A DNA stretch of 64,000 bases from NCBI RefSeq assembly GCF_035319885.1, contig NZ_CP141285.1, positions 2,542,001-2,606,000 of the forward strand, written 5' to 3'. The translations under genes were made by a program, and so were the position numbers. Below are positions 1 through 11,084 of the stretch, piece after piece (positions within the stretch are counted from its first letter, which is position 1; every line of letters begins with the position of its first letter). The notes beneath the pieces were generated by a model, which saw nothing but the letters and a program-made list of their open reading frames with translations, was not told the origin of the DNA and did not search any database. Origin of the DNA: Altererythrobacter sp. H2. GTDB taxonomy: Bacteria > Pseudomonadota > Alphaproteobacteria > Sphingomonadales > Sphingomonadaceae.

Positions 1-198
1 GTCGCCGCCTATGTCGACGGCAAGTACGGCCTCGATGGCCTCTATGTCGGCGTCCCGGCCGTGATCGGCGCGAACGGCATCGAAGAGGTTGTCGAAATCG
101 CCTTGTCGGATGAAGAAAAGGCCAACCTCAAGGTCTCGACCGACGCGGTCGAAGAACTGCTGGTTGCGTGCAAGGCACTGGAAAGCAGCCTTGCATAA
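1..198 (+). CDS. mdh: Malate dehydrogenase, C-terminal fragment (cut by window edge)
   Basis: Only the last 65 residues are present; the reading frame is open at base 1 and stops with TAA at 196-198. The segment GKYGLDGLYVGVPAVIGANG, followed by GIEEVVEIALSDEEK, is the C-terminal domain of bacterial LDH-type malate dehydrogenase, which interconverts malate and oxaloacetate in the TCA cycle in the cytosol. Its place just upstream of sucD, sucA, sucB and lpd matches the TCA operon of alphaproteobacteria. The catalytic and NAD-binding residues lie outside the window. Family assignment is firm even for this short piece. Confidence 0.93.
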   Translation, partial: VAAYVDGKYGLDGLYVGVPAVIGANGIEEVVEIALSDEEKANLKVSTDAVEELLVACKALESSLA

Positions 199-694
199 GA
201 GCCTTGCCCTGATGGTGGCCCCGCTGGCGCTGGTTTCAGTGCCAGCGTCGGCGCAGATGCGCCCGGCCACCCTCGGAGAGATCTTCGAAAGCTACAACGA
301 CTGTCTCGTGGCGACGGCCAGCGGGCGGCTGGATCCGGCCGAGCTGGACAGGCTGGGGTGGAAGCTCGCCGCCCCTGCGCCCCAGCCGGGCCAGGCACCG
401 GATGCTGAACCGATCATCTACAACCGCGAAGACCGGGCCACGATGATCCTGCTGAGCCGCCTCGGCCGGAGCGGCGCCTGCATCGTAAGTGCCAGGATCG
501 AATCCTTCCAGAAGTACGAGGACTTCCGCAGCGCCTTCGGTGACAGTCTTCCGCCAGCCGGGCGTAACGGCGCAACAACTTATCGCGCAAAGGGCCGGAC
601 CGTGCAGATGGCCCCGGCCGGAACCAGCGACAGACCGGGCCTCAGGCTGGTTGTCGCAACTCCAGTGGAGAGCACCAATGTCAATTCTCGTTAA
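191..694 (+). CDS. Small exported protein of unknown function
   Basis: A 167-residue protein read from a TTG start that overlaps the mdh stop by 8 bases. I chose this start because it gives a complete signal peptide ([21 protein letters not shown], then Q): a basic residue, a hydrophobic core and an Ala-x-Ala cleavage site. The alternative ATG at 212 removes the basic end. A weak ribosome binding site (ggaaag) precedes it. The mature part shows [20 protein letters not shown] and a second cysteine in [12 protein letters not shown], so a disulfide is possible in the periplasm. I recognise no domain. The end overlaps the sucD start by 17 bases, so it is probably translated with the TCA operon. 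Confidence 0.7.
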   Translation: MHKSLALMVAPLALVSVPASAQMRPATLGEIFESYNDCLVATASGRLDPAELDRLGWKLAAPAPQPGQAPDAEPIIYNREDRATMILLSRLGRSGACIVSARIESFQKYEDFRSAFGDSLPPAGRNGATTYRAKGRTVQMAPAGTSDRPGLRLVVATPVESTNVNSR

Positions 695-1568
695 CAAGAA
701 CACCAAGGTCATCACGCAGGGGATGACCGGCGAAACCGGTACCTTCCACACCCAGCAGGCGCTCGCCTACGGCACGCAGATGGTTGGCGGCGTGACCCCC
801 GGCAAGGGCGGCACCACGCACATCGACCTGCCGGTCTATGACACCGTGGCCGAAGCCAGGCACGCCACCGGTGCGACCGCATCGTGCATCTACGTGCCGC
901 CGCCGTTCGCGGCCGATTCCATCCTTGAAGCGATCGATGCCGAGATGGAACTGATCGTCTGCATTACCGAAGGCATCCCGGTGCTCGACATGGTCCGCGT
1001 CAAGCGCGCGCTGTCTGGCAGCAAGAGCCGCCTGATCGGCCCCAACTGCCCCGGCGTGCTGACTCCGAACGAGTGCAAGATCGGCATCATGCCCGGCTCC
1101 ATCTTCAAGAAGGGCACCGTCGGCGTCGTCAGCCGCTCGGGCACGCTGACCTATGAAGCCGTGCACCAGACCACCATGGTCGGCCTTGGCCAGACCACCG
1201 CGGTCGGCATTGGCGGCGATCCGGTCAACGGCACCAACTTCATCGACGTGCTGGAGCTGTTCCTGGCCGACGACGAGACCAAGAGCATCATCATGATCGG
1301 TGAAATCGGCGGCAGTGCGGAAGAAGAAGCGGCCGAATTTATCGCCCACAAGGCCAAGCAGGGCATCAAGAAGCCGATGGTCGGCTTCATCGCCGGGCGC
1401 ACCGCCCCTCCGGGCCGTCGCATGGGCCACGCCGGTGCGATCGTCTCCGGCGGCCAGGGCGGCGCGGATGACAAGATCGCGGCGATGGAAAAGGCCGGCA
1501 TCCGTGTCAGCCCTTCGCCATCCGAACTCGGCACCACGCTCGACGCGCTGCTGAAAGAGCTGGTGTAG
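678..1568 (+). CDS. sucD: Succinyl-CoA synthetase (ADP/GDP-forming), alpha subunit
   Basis: A 296-residue protein of normal family length. It contains the N-terminal CoA-binding Rossmann domain ([21 protein letters not shown]) and the phosphohistidine loop [13 protein letters not shown], with the active-site His at about residue 251. With the beta subunit it converts succinyl-CoA to succinate with substrate-level phosphorylation in the TCA cycle. The ATG at 678 gives the usual N-terminus [12 protein letters not shown]. It sits between a small exported protein and sucA. The beta-subunit gene sucC, usually found immediately upstream in alphaproteobacteria, is not between mdh and sucD here, so it must lie elsewhere. 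Confidence 0.97.
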   Translation: MSILVNKNTKVITQGMTGETGTFHTQQALAYGTQMVGGVTPGKGGTTHIDLPVYDTVAEARHATGATASCIYVPPPFAADSILEAIDAEMELIVCITEGIPVLDMVRVKRALSGSKSRLIGPNCPGVLTPNECKIGIMPGSIFKKGTVGVVSRSGTLTYEAVHQTTMVGLGQTTAVGIGGDPVNGTNFIDVLELFLADDETKSIIMIGEIGGSAEEEAAEFIAHKAKQGIKKPMVGFIAGRTAPPGRRMGHAGAIVSGGQGGADDKIAAMEKAGIRVSPSPSELGTTLDALLKELV

Positions 1569-1600
1569 CCCTCTCTCCTCTCCCTCCCCCGGAGCCGACC

Positions 1601-4444
1601 ATGGGTAACGAAAACCAGACCTTCCTGCCCGAGCTTTCCGACCAGGAAGGCCCGCAGCCCGGCCCGTCGTGGGGCAACCCGCGCTGGCTCGATACGGTGT
1701 CGGGCAGCAGCGCCGACCTGACTGCTGCGCTCGACCCGACGCAGATGCGCCTCGTGGTCGAGCAGGCGGCGAAGAAGGCCGGCAAGGCCGCCGATCCGCG
1801 CGCGATCGAAGAGGCCGCGGCCGACTCGATCCGCGCCATGCTGCTGATCCGCACCTTCCGCGTTCGCGGGCACCTGGCGGCGGACCTCGATCCGCTGGGG
1901 CTGTCGAAGCAGGAGCTTCCGGCCGACCTCGATCCGGAATACCACGGCTTTTCCGGCGCTGCGCTGGACCGGCCGGTCTATCTTGGCGGGAACCTGGGGC
2001 TGGAATGGGCCAGCGTGCGCGAGCTGGTCGAGATCCTGCGCCGCAACTACTGCGGCAAGATCGGCTTCGAATACATGCACATCGCCGATGTGGAGGAGCG
2101 CCGCTTCATCCAGGACCGGATCGAGGGCGGCGACAAGTCGATCGACTTCACCCCGCAGGGCAAGAAGGCGATCCTGGCCGCCGTGATCCGGGGCGAGCAG
2201 TACGAGCAGTTCCTCGGCAAGAAGTACGTCGGCACCAAGCGTTTCGGGCTGGACGGCGGGGAATCGATGATCCCCGCGCTCGAGGCCGTAATCAAGTACG
2301 GCGGCCAGCGCGGCGTGCGCGAGATCGTCTACGGCATGGCCCACCGCGGCCGCCTGAACGTCCTCGCCAACGTGATGGCCAAGCCCTACAAGGTGATCTT
2401 CCACGAATTCTCCGGCGGTACCGCCAATCCGGAGGACGTGGGCGGCTCGGGCGACGTGAAGTACCACCTCGGCACCAGCACCGACCGCGAATTCGACGAC
2501 GGGATCAAGGTCCACATGAGCCTGGTCCCCAACCCCAGCCACCTCGAAACAGTCGATCCGGTCGTGCTCGGCAAGGCCCGCGCTGGCCAGGCTTTCCGCG
2601 ACGATATCGGCCAGGGCAAGCACAAGCAGGTGCTCCCCGTCCTGATCCACGGCGACGCCGCCTTTGCCGGCCAGGGCATCGTGTGGGAGTGCTTCGGCTT
2701 TTCGGGCGTGAAGGGCTACAACACCGGCGGCTGCATCCACTTCGTCATCAACAACCAGATCGGTTTCACCACCAGCCCGCAATTCTCGCGCGGCTCGCCC
2801 TACCCGTCCGACGTGGCCAAGGGCGTCCAGGCCCCGATCCTGCACGTCAACGGCGACGATCCGGAAGCGGTGACGTTCGCCTGCAAGCTGGCAATCGACT
2901 ACCGCCAGACCTTCGGCCGCGACATTGTGGTCGACATGTGGTGCTATCGCCGCTTCGGCCACAACGAAGGTGACGAGCCCAGCTTCACCCAGCCGCTGAT
3001 GTATGCCCGCATCCGTCAGCACCCGCGCGTCTCGGCGATCTACGCCAAGCGGCTTGCCGAAGAAGGCGTGATTGTCGCCGGTCATGCCGAAGAAGTGCAG
3101 CAGGCCTTCATCGCGGAGCTGGAAGACCAGTTCGAGGCTTCCAAGAGCTACAAGGCCAACGAGGCGGACTGGTTCGCCGGCCGGTGGAGCGGGCTTCACG
3201 CGCCGGCCGATCCGGAAACCGCGCGCCGCAACGTGCCGACCGGGATCGAGCCCAAGCTGTTCGACAGCCTCGGCCGCACGCTGACCACCGTTCCCGACAG
3301 CATGACCATCCACAAGACGCTGGCCCGCGTGCTCGATGCCAAGCGCGACATGTTCGCCAACGGCTCAGGGTTCGACTGGGCCACCGGCGAGGCGCTGGCA
3401 TTTGGCTCGCTCCTCTCGGAAGGCTACGGCGTGCGCCTGTCCGGCCAGGATTCGGGCCGCGGCACCTTCAGCCAGCGCCACGCGGTGTGGGTCGACCAGA
3501 CCGACGAGCACAAGTACGTGCCGCTCGCCACCGTGCCGCACGGCAAGTTCGAGGTGCATGACAGCCCCTTGAGCGAATACGGCGTGCTCGGGTTCGAGTA
3601 CGGCTATGCCAGCGCCGATCCGAAGAGCCTGGTCCTGTGGGAAGCGCAGTTCGGCGATTTCGCCAATGGTGCGCAGATCATGATCGACCAGTACATTGCT
3701 TCCTCGGAATCGAAGTGGCTGCGCGCGAATGGCATCGTCATGCTGCTGCCCCACGGTTACGAAGGCCAGGGGCCGGAACATTCCAGCGCCCGGCTCGAAC
3801 GGTTCCTGCAGCTGTGCGCGCAGGACAACATGCAGGTGTGCAACATCACCAGCCCGGCGAACTATTTCCACGTGCTGCGCCGGCAGATGCACCGCCCCTT
3901 CCGCAAGCCGCTGATCATCATGACGCCCAAGTCGCTGCTGCGCCACGCGCTGGCCAAGAGCGAGGCGAAGGACTTCCAGACCGGTTCGCACTTCATGCGG
4001 ATCCTCAGCGACCTGAACGGCGCCGCGGACGAGAATACCCGCCGGGTCGTGCTCTGCTCGGGCAAAGTGGCCTACGACCTGATGGAGGCGCGCGACGCGG
4101 CCGGGATGGACGACACCCAGATCATCCGGCTGGAACAGCTCTATCCCTTCCCGGGCGAGCCGCTGGCCCTGCGCCTGTCGCGCATGGCCCATCTGGAAGA
4201 CGTGGTCTGGTGCCAGGAAGAACCGCGCAACAACGGCGCGTGGTTCTTCGTCGAGCCGCTGATCGAGGAAGCCCTGGCCGCGGCCGGGGCGCAGGTCGAA
4301 CGCGCGCGCTATGCCGGCCGCACCGCCAGCGCCTCACCCGCCACCGGCCTTGCCAGCCGCCATGCCAGCGAGCAGGCTGCGCTGATCGCCCACGCACTCG
4401 GCACGTCGGTCCGCACGGAAATCCGCCGCAGGAAGAAAGCCTGA
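1601..4444 (+). CDS. sucA: 2-oxoglutarate dehydrogenase E1 component
   Basis: A 947-residue thiamine-diphosphate-dependent decarboxylase subunit of the 2-oxoglutarate dehydrogenase complex, which feeds succinyl groups to SucB. The E1o features are clear: [17 protein letters not shown], the [18 protein letters not shown] segment near residue 450, the transketolase-like half with [10 protein letters not shown], and [20 protein letters not shown]. Length agrees with E1o enzymes of about 930-990 residues. It starts 32 bases after sucD and ends 12 bases before sucB, consistent with one transcript. Nothing unusual was seen. Confidence 0.98.
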   Translation: MGNENQTFLPELSDQEGPQPGPSWGNPRWLDTVSGSSADLTAALDPTQMRLVVEQAAKKAGKAADPRAIEEAAADSIRAMLLIRTFRVRGHLAADLDPLGLSKQELPADLDPEYHGFSGAALDRPVYLGGNLGLEWASVRELVEILRRNYCGKIGFEYMHIADVEERRFIQDRIEGGDKSIDFTPQGKKAILAAVIRGEQYEQFLGKKYVGTKRFGLDGGESMIPALEAVIKYGGQRGVREIVYGMAHRGRLNVLANVMAKPYKVIFHEFSGGTANPEDVGGSGDVKYHLGTSTDREFDDGIKVHMSLVPNPSHLETVDPVVLGKARAGQAFRDDIGQGKHKQVLPVLIHGDAAFAGQGIVWECFGFSGVKGYNTGGCIHFVINNQIGFTTSPQFSRGSPYPSDVAKGVQAPILHVNGDDPEAVTFACKLAIDYRQTFGRDIVVDMWCYRRFGHNEGDEPSFTQPLMYARIRQHPRVSAIYAKRLAEEGVIVAGHAEEVQQAFIAELEDQFEASKSYKANEADWFAGRWSGLHAPADPETARRNVPTGIEPKLFDSLGRTLTTVPDSMTIHKTLARVLDAKRDMFANGSGFDWATGEALAFGSLLSEGYGVRLSGQDSGRGTFSQRHAVWVDQTDEHKYVPLATVPHGKFEVHDSPLSEYGVLGFEYGYASADPKSLVLWEAQFGDFANGAQIMIDQYIASSESKWLRANGIVMLLPHGYEGQGPEHSSARLERFLQLCAQDNMQVCNITSPANYFHVLRRQMHRPFRKPLIIMTPKSLLRHALAKSEAKDFQTGSHFMRILSDLNGAADENTRRVVLCSGKVAYDLMEARDAAGMDDTQIIRLEQLYPFPGEPLALRLSRMAHLEDVVWCQEEPRNNGAWFFVEPLIEEALAAAGAQVERARYAGRTASASPATGLASRHASEQAALIAHALGTSVRTEIRRRKKA

Positions 4445-4456
4445 GGAAACAGTATC

Positions 4457-5695
<1,239 letters not shown>

Positions 5696-5766
5696 TATAC
5701 GCTTACGCCCGCTGCCCGAAGGAAGAGACCATTATGGCTGCTCAGGATACAATCGGTGTGAAAACC

Positions 5767-6063
5767 ATGCGTCCGGCTTATCTCCTGGTTGCGGTATTCG
5801 TACTGGTTGGCTGCGACGCAGCCACGGAGATCGCAGGCGACACCTTCGAGAGCGAGATCCGGCGGGGAATCGTGGCTCAATGCGAACAGGTCGCTGAGGG
5901 CGCCGGAATTGCCGCAGGGCGGATTTCGGCGGTCTGCCAGTGCAGCGCAGACAGCCTCGTCGCGGACGGTGCACCGACACTGTCCGACATCAATCCCGAA
6001 CGCTTGCAGGGCATCATCGACGGATGCGTTGCACAGACCGATCCTGACGGGGTCGGGCAGTAA
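5767..6063 (+). CDS. Small putative lipoprotein between sucB and lpd
   Basis: A 98-residue protein. The chosen ATG gives MRPAYLLVAVFVLVGCDAAT, a short lipoprotein signal peptide with an LVGC lipobox and Cys16 as the predicted lipidated residue. A longer frame from 5734 would put ten polar residues before the signal and is less likely. The mature part has three further cysteines (AQCEQV, CQCSAD) plus one near the end (DGCVAQ) and resembles no family I can name. It is probably periplasmic and membrane-anchored. Its place inside the E1-E2-E3 locus is odd for a lipoprotein and may only reflect co-transcription. Confidence 0.72.
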   Translation: MRPAYLLVAVFVLVGCDAATEIAGDTFESEIRRGIVAQCEQVAEGAGIAAGRISAVCQCSADSLVADGAPTLSDINPERLQGIIDGCVAQTDPDGVGQ

Positions 6064-6116
6064 GGCGCAAAGCAAGTATCGCGGCCCGCCAGATGGGACT
6101 GCGCACGGAGTTGGAA

Positions 6117-7514
6117 ATGGCTGAATACGATTACGACGTCCTCATCATCGGCGCAGGCCCCGGCGGCTATGTCGCGGCTATCCGCGCGGCGCAGCTGGGA
6201 CTGAAGACGGCCTGCGTCGAAAGTCGTGCAACACTCGGCGGCACCTGCCTCAACGTCGGCTGCATTCCCTCCAAGGCCATGCTCCACGCGAGCGAGTTCT
6301 TCGATGCGGCGGCCAACGGCACCATGGCGAGCATGGGCGTGGAGGTGACCCCGAAGCTCAACCTGCCCAAGATGCATGAGCAGCGGATCGACGCAGTCGA
6401 AGGGCTGACCAAGGGCATCGAGTTCCTGTTCAAGAAGAACAAGGTCGACTGGAAGAAGGGCCACGCCACGTTCGTTGACGCGCACACGGTGAAAGTTGGC
6501 GAGGAGACCGTCACGGCGAAAGACATCGTGATCGCCACCGGCTCCAGCGTCACCCCTCTTCCCGGAGTCGAGGTCGACAACGACAAGCAGGTGGTGGTCG
6601 ATTCCACCGGTGCGCTGGAACTGAAGGCCGTGCCGAAGACCATGGTGGTGATCGGTGGCGGCGTGATCGGGCTGGAAATGGGCTCGATCTGGCGCCGGCT
6701 CGGGGCCAAGGTCATCGTGGTCGAATACCTCGACCAGCTGCTCCCCGGCATGGACCTGGACGTACGCAAGGAAGCGGCCAAGATCTTCAAGAAGCAGGGT
6801 ATGGAGCTGCGGCTCGGCACCAAGGTGACCGGCTGCACCGTGAAGGGCAAGAAGGCCACCCTGACCCTGGAACCTGCCGCCGGCGGTGAAGCGAGCACGC
6901 TCGAAGCCGACTGCGTGCTGGTGTCGATTGGCCGCCGCCCCAACACATCCGGGCTGGGCCTGGAGAACATCGGGCTTGAGGTCAACCAGCGCGGCCAGAT
7001 CGAGATCGATCACGACTTCCGCACCAAAGTGCCGGGCGTGTGGGCAGTGGGCGACATCGTGCCCGGCCCGATGCTGGCGCACAAGGCCGAGGATGAAGGC
7101 ATTGCCGTGGCCGAGAACATCGCCGGGCAGACCGGCATCGTCAATCACGCGGTGATCCCCGGCGTCGTCTACACCTGGCCTGAATTCGCCGGCGTGGGCA
7201 TGACCGAGGAAGAGGCCAAGGCGCGCGGCCCGGTGAAGACCAGCAAGTTCCCGATGATGGCCAACAGCCGTGCCAAGACCAACCACGAACCGGACGGCTT
7301 CGTGAAGGTGATCGCCGATGCCGAAACCGACCGCGTGCTCGGCGTGTGGGCCATCGCCTCGGTCGCGGGCACCATGATTGCGGAAGCTGCGATCGCGATG
7401 GAGTTCGGTGCGACCAGCGAGGACATTGCCTACACCTGCCACGCCCACCCGACCCATGCCGAAGCGATCAAGGAAGCGGCAATGGGCGTTCGGGGCAAGC
7501 CGATCCACATCTGA
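6117..7514 (+). CDS. lpdA: Dihydrolipoyl dehydrogenase (E3)
   Basis: A 465-residue FAD enzyme that reoxidises dihydrolipoyl groups of 2-oxo acid dehydrogenase complexes with NAD+. The start at 6117 gives MAEYDYDVLIIGAGPGGYVA with the FAD dinucleotide fold at residue 10; a frame extension to 6093 adds only eight residues. The redox-active disulfide GGTCLNVGCIPSK (Cys44, Cys49), the NAD-binding GGGVIGLEMGS and the C-terminal HAHPTHAEA with the catalytic His are all present. It follows sucA and sucB and overlaps the next gene by one base (TGATG). Confidence 0.98.
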   Translation: MAEYDYDVLIIGAGPGGYVAAIRAAQLGLKTACVESRATLGGTCLNVGCIPSKAMLHASEFFDAAANGTMASMGVEVTPKLNLPKMHEQRIDAVEGLTKGIEFLFKKNKVDWKKGHATFVDAHTVKVGEETVTAKDIVIATGSSVTPLPGVEVDNDKQVVVDSTGALELKAVPKTMVVIGGGVIGLEMGSIWRRLGAKVIVVEYLDQLLPGMDLDVRKEAAKIFKKQGMELRLGTKVTGCTVKGKKATLTLEPAAGGEASTLEADCVLVSIGRRPNTSGLGLENIGLEVNQRGQIEIDHDFRTKVPGVWAVGDIVPGPMLAHKAEDEGIAVAENIAGQTGIVNHAVIPGVVYTWPEFAGVGMTEEEAKARGPVKTSKFPMMANSRAKTNHEPDGFVKVIADAETDRVLGVWAIASVAGTMIAEAAIAMEFGATSEDIAYTCHAHPTHAEAIKEAAMGVRGKPIHI

Positions 7515-8368
7515 TGCCGCGAGAGCTGACAGCGCGGGCCGGCCTCCTGAGGGAGCGCCTCCTGGCTGTCATCGCGCTGGCCCTGCCTAGCCTCGCCGGG
7601 TTGGTCTATCTGGTCACCCATGGCGCGCCGGAAAGCTTTCCCCTGTTCAACGCGGGCGCGCTGCTGGCCGCAGCAGCGCTGATCTTGCTGTGTCCGCCGG
7701 TTGCGCACCTGGCCCTGAGGCGGGTGCTTGTGGTGATGCTCCTCGCCCTGCTGTTCGCCCCGCTGCTGACCGGCCCCTGGGTGAGCGGTGTCATGCGCTG
7801 GTTGCCGCTCGGCCCGTTCGTGCTCCATTCCGGAATGCTCCTGGTTCCGGCGCTGGTTGCTCTGGCCGCGCGAGACCGGGACTATGCTGCACCGATACTG
7901 CTGACCGGCGTGCTGGCGGCGTTCTTCCAGCCGGACGCCGCCACGGGCTTTGCCCTGACCTTCGCTGCGGTTGGCCTGCACGACGTGACCAGGGACTGGA
8001 AGATCGGCGTCAGCGCGATCGTGGCCTTCTTTGCCACGCTGGTCATGGCGATGCGGGGCGAGTTGCCGCCGCAACCGTTTGTCGAGCGTGTCCTGGCCGA
8101 CCTGTCGTTCAACGCACCGCTGGTTGCGCTCGCCCTGTTCCTGGCGCTGGTGGCGGCCTTCTTCCTGATCCTGCGGGCCAGCGGCGGCGATCGCGGGGCG
8201 CGCTACGCCATGGCCGGATCGCTGTTCGGCTTCACGATCATGGCCATGATCTCGCATTATCCCACCCCCCTGATCGGCTACGGTGCGGCGCCGATCCTGG
8301 GCTATGGCCTGGCGCTGGCGCTCAACCGCACGGCGCCGACCGGCCCCGCACGGGAATCCCCGGCCTGA
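7514..8368 (+). CDS. Polytopic inner-membrane protein of unknown function
   Basis: A 284-residue protein starting at an ATG that overlaps the lpd stop by one base. The sequence is dominated by about eight to nine hydrophobic segments (for example LLAVIALALPSLAGLVYLV, VLVVMLLALLFAPLL, ALALFLALVAAFFLIL), so it is an integral membrane protein. A short loop holds RDRDYAAP and a HDVTRDWKIG segment. I recognise no family. Overlap with lpd suggests co-transcription at the distal end of the TCA operon, but a functional link is not evident. Confidence 0.72.
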   Translation: MPRELTARAGLLRERLLAVIALALPSLAGLVYLVTHGAPESFPLFNAGALLAAAALILLCPPVAHLALRRVLVVMLLALLFAPLLTGPWVSGVMRWLPLGPFVLHSGMLLVPALVALAARDRDYAAPILLTGVLAAFFQPDAATGFALTFAAVGLHDVTRDWKIGVSAIVAFFATLVMAMRGELPPQPFVERVLADLSFNAPLVALALFLALVAAFFLILRASGGDRGARYAMAGSLFGFTIMAMISHYPTPLIGYGAAPILGYGLALALNRTAPTGPARESPA

Positions 8369-8435
8369 CCGCAAACGCATTTGCTCCCCAGGCCTTGCCC
8401 GCCTAGAACCGCGCGGCACTGAGGGAGGAGCGTTC

Positions 8436-9770
8436 ATGGCCTATCCACAACTGACCCGCGAACCGGGGGCGATCGCACTGGCGGCGCAGATCCGCGCGGG
8501 CGACCTGTCCCCGCTCGACGCGGTCGAGGCAGCCATCGCCCGGATCGAGGACCTCGACATCGGCATTGACGCGGTGGTGGTGTGCGATTTCGACCGTGCG
8601 CGCGATGCTGCCAAGGCGCTTGGCCACGAAAAGCCGCGCGACAACCAGCCGCTCTACGGCGTGCCGATGACCATCAAGGAAAGCTTCGACATCGCCGGTT
8701 TGCCGACCTGCTGGGGCCACGAAGCCTATCGCCACCAGCTCGCCACCCGCGACGCCCGGGTTGTCCACCAGCTCAAGGCGGCCGGAGCCATCCTGCTCGG
8801 CAAGACGAATGTGCCGGTCGACCTCAGCGACTGGCAGAGCTTCAACCCGGTCTATGGTCGCACCGGCAATCCGCATGATCCGGCACGCAGCCCCGGCGGG
8901 TCTTCGGGCGGATCAGCCGCAGCGGTCGCAGCGGGGATGGTGCCGTGCGAGTTCGGCACCGACATCGGCGGCTCAGTCCGCGTCCCGGCGCATTTCTGCG
9001 GGGTCTGGGGCCACAAGTCGAGCTGGGGCCTGATCCCCAAGCACGGGCACGATCATCCGGCCATGGCAGGCCGTGACGCGCACGACGGTGTGCTGTCGAT
9101 TGCCGGGCCCCTGGCGCGTAATGCCGAAGACCTCGCCTTGTTGCTGGAACTGACGGCGGCAATCCCCTTGCGCCGGAGCGGCAAGCCGCTGCGCGAATGC
9201 CGCCTGCTGGTTCTGGCAGATCATCCCGCCAGCCCCATCGACGCGGCCGTGCGGGGGCCAACCGAAGCCGCGATCGCGATGATCGAGGCGGCCGGCGTGC
9301 GGATTGATCGCGCCTCGGCCCTGCTGCCCGACCTGCCGCAGCAGCAGCATGACTACCTCAAGATGATGAACATCGCGATGGCTCGCGGGATGCCCGCCCC
9401 TGATGGCAGGCGCGCCAACGCAACCGACTGGTTCGACTTGCTTGACGCGCAGGCGCGGAGCGAGCTGGCATGGGCCGCACTGTTCGAAACCTACGACTTC
9501 GTGCTCGCCCCGCCCGCCCCGGTGCTTGCTGTTCCGCATCGCGACGAGGCCGTGTTCAAGGGCGAAATCACCATCGATGGTGCGCAGCACCGGGCCGCCG
9601 ACGGGCTGTTCTGGGCCGGACTTGCCACTTTCCCCAACTTGCCCGCGACTGTCCTGCCGATTGGCGGGACGGACGGCCTGCCCTGCGGGATGCAGGTCAT
9701 CGGGCCGCGCTGGGGCGATCTGGACTGCATTGCCGCCGCTGCAGAAATCGGCACGATCCTGCATGGCTAG
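8436..9770 (+). CDS. Amidase signature family hydrolase
   Basis: A 444-residue amidase. The start at 8436 follows a good ribosome binding site (gagggaggag). The Ser-cisSer-Lys triad can be read: Lys81 in GVPMTIKESF, the cis-Ser in SPGGSSGGSAAAVAAG (about residue 156) and the nucleophile in FGTDIGGSVRVP (about residue 180). Members cleave amides or the Glu-tRNA amide; this protein is not next to gatB or gatC and lacks a GatA-like context, so a general amidase acting on small amides is more likely. The substrate is unknown. It overlaps the next gene by eight bases. Confidence 0.9.
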   Translation: MAYPQLTREPGAIALAAQIRAGDLSPLDAVEAAIARIEDLDIGIDAVVVCDFDRARDAAKALGHEKPRDNQPLYGVPMTIKESFDIAGLPTCWGHEAYRHQLATRDARVVHQLKAAGAILLGKTNVPVDLSDWQSFNPVYGRTGNPHDPARSPGGSSGGSAAAVAAGMVPCEFGTDIGGSVRVPAHFCGVWGHKSSWGLIPKHGHDHPAMAGRDAHDGVLSIAGPLARNAEDLALLLELTAAIPLRRSGKPLRECRLLVLADHPASPIDAAVRGPTEAAIAMIEAAGVRIDRASALLPDLPQQQHDYLKMMNIAMARGMPAPDGRRANATDWFDLLDAQARSELAWAALFETYDFVLAPPAPVLAVPHRDEAVFKGEITIDGAQHRAADGLFWAGLATFPNLPATVLPIGGTDGLPCGMQVIGPRWGDLDCIAAAAEIGTILHG

Positions 9771-10458
9771 CGTGGCACGGCACCTGCGGCTGATGCGTCA
9801 GTTCGCCCGGTGGCATATCTGGCTCGGATGGCTGGTCGGCGTACCAATCCTGATGTGGACGCTGACCGGCCTGTTCATGGTCGCCCGCCCGATCGACGAC
9901 GTGCGCGGTACCAGCTTGCGGACGCAAGCAGAGCCGCAGGCGCTTGTCCTGCCCGGCACCGCCGCAGGCAGCGGGCCGGTCCGGGAGATGCGCAGCTTCA
10001 TGCAGCGGGGCCGCGCAATCAGCCTGGTGAACCGGATGGACGGCACCGTGCAGCGTTATGACCTGGCGACCGGGCAGCCGATTGCCCCCATCGGCGCCAC
10101 CGAAGCGCGCGCCATCGTGGCCGAGGGCGTGATCGGCGGTGACACGGTAGCCCGCGTCACCCTGTACGAGGCCGACCAGGTTCCGTTCGATTTTCGCCGG
10201 CCCATGGCGGTGTGGCAAGTCGCGCTCGACAATGGCACCCACGTCTATGTCGGGCGGGATACCGGCGAAATCGAGGCTGTACGCACCCGTTGGTGGCGGG
10301 TGTTCGACCTGATGTGGGGGCTCCATATCATGGATCTGGAAGCCCGCGAGGATACCAGCCACCCGGTACTGATCCTGTTCGCAGCCTTGGCCGCATTCGG
10401 CGCACTGCTGGGGTGCATCCTGATGTTCCGCCGGCGCCGGGCCCGGGTGGCGACATGA
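9763..10458 (+). CDS. PepSY-type membrane protein
   Basis: A 231-residue protein starting inside the end of the amidase gene. It has an N-terminal transmembrane segment (HIWLGWLVGVPILMWTLTGL), a periplasmic middle part of about 150 residues with PepSY-like strands (QRYDLATGQPI; HVYVGRDTGEIEAVRTRWWR), and a C-terminal transmembrane segment (VLILFAALAAFGALLGCILM) followed by arginines. The WHIWLGW and WGLHIMD segments resemble PepSY-associated membrane proteins found with iron or heme uptake. Its role here is unknown. It overlaps the next gene (ATGA at 10455), so translation is probably coupled. Confidence 0.75.
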   Translation: MASVARHLRLMRQFARWHIWLGWLVGVPILMWTLTGLFMVARPIDDVRGTSLRTQAEPQALVLPGTAAGSGPVREMRSFMQRGRAISLVNRMDGTVQRYDLATGQPIAPIGATEARAIVAEGVIGGDTVARVTLYEADQVPFDFRRPMAVWQVALDNGTHVYVGRDTGEIEAVRTRWWRVFDLMWGLHIMDLEAREDTSHPVLILFAALAAFGALLGCILMFRRRRARVAT

Positions 10459-11084
10459 CACCGGCGGTCCTTCCTCCCGCGCTCGATCTGCTGGGGACAG
10501 CGGTGTTCGCCCTGACCGGGGCCCTGCTGGCTGCGCGGCTCAGACAGACCTTCGTAACCATGGCTTTCTTCGCGCTGGTGACCGGCGTGGGCGGCGGCAG
10601 CTTGCGGGACATGCTGATTGGCGCCCCCGCTTTCTGGCTGCACGATCCCTGGGTCGCCCCGGTGATCTTCGCCACCGCGCTGATCGCGTGGTTCACGCCG
10701 ACGCGCTGGTGGGAGGGATCGCTGCTGGAGTGGGCCGATGCCGCCGGGCTGGCCGCGTTCGCGGTGCTCGGCACGGCCAAGGCAATCCAGTTCGGCGTTG
10801 CCCCGGTGCCTGCGGCGGTGCTTGGCGTGGTGACGGGATGCGCCGGCGGCGTGGTGCGGGACGTGATCGCGGGCGTGCCGTCGATCATCATGCGGCCGGA
10901 ACTCTATGTGACCGCTGCGGCCCTGTCAGCACTGCTCACCGTGGCCGGGACCTTGGCTCATCTGCCATCAGCACTGGTCTGGGGGCTCGCCTGGCTGGGT
11001 GGTTTCACCTTGCGGGGGGTGGCGATCCGGTGGCAGCTGGCCCTGCCCAGCTATACTGCCGGACAGGGCCAGAAACCCGATTAA
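10455..11084 (+). CDS. TRIC/YadS-type (UPF0126) cation channel family membrane protein
   Basis: A 209-residue protein with seven predicted membrane helices arranged as two similar glycine-rich halves: LVTGVGGGSLRDMLIG in the first and VTGCAGGVVRDVIAGVPS in the second. This internal duplication with G-x-G-G-x-x-R-D is the hallmark of the UPF0126 family, related to trimeric intracellular cation channels that conduct K+. It starts within the PepSY gene stop (ATGA). Its TAA overlaps the stop of the convergent gene at 11081, leaving no space between them. Confidence 0.9.
   Translation: MTPAVLPPALDLLGTAVFALTGALLAARLRQTFVTMAFFALVTGVGGGSLRDMLIGAPAFWLHDPWVAPVIFATALIAWFTPTRWWEGSLLEWADAAGLAAFAVLGTAKAIQFGVAPVPAAVLGVVTGCAGGVVRDVIAGVPSIIMRPELYVTAAALSALLTVAGTLAHLPSALVWGLAWLGGFTLRGVAIRWQLALPSYTAGQGQKPD

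Noticed and set aside
1151-3313. A 720-codon minus-strand frame opposite sucD and sucA
   Set aside because: It mirrors the real genes on the plus strand, is rich in His/Asp/Arg/Val as expected for the antisense of GC-rich coding DNA, and has no family motifs.
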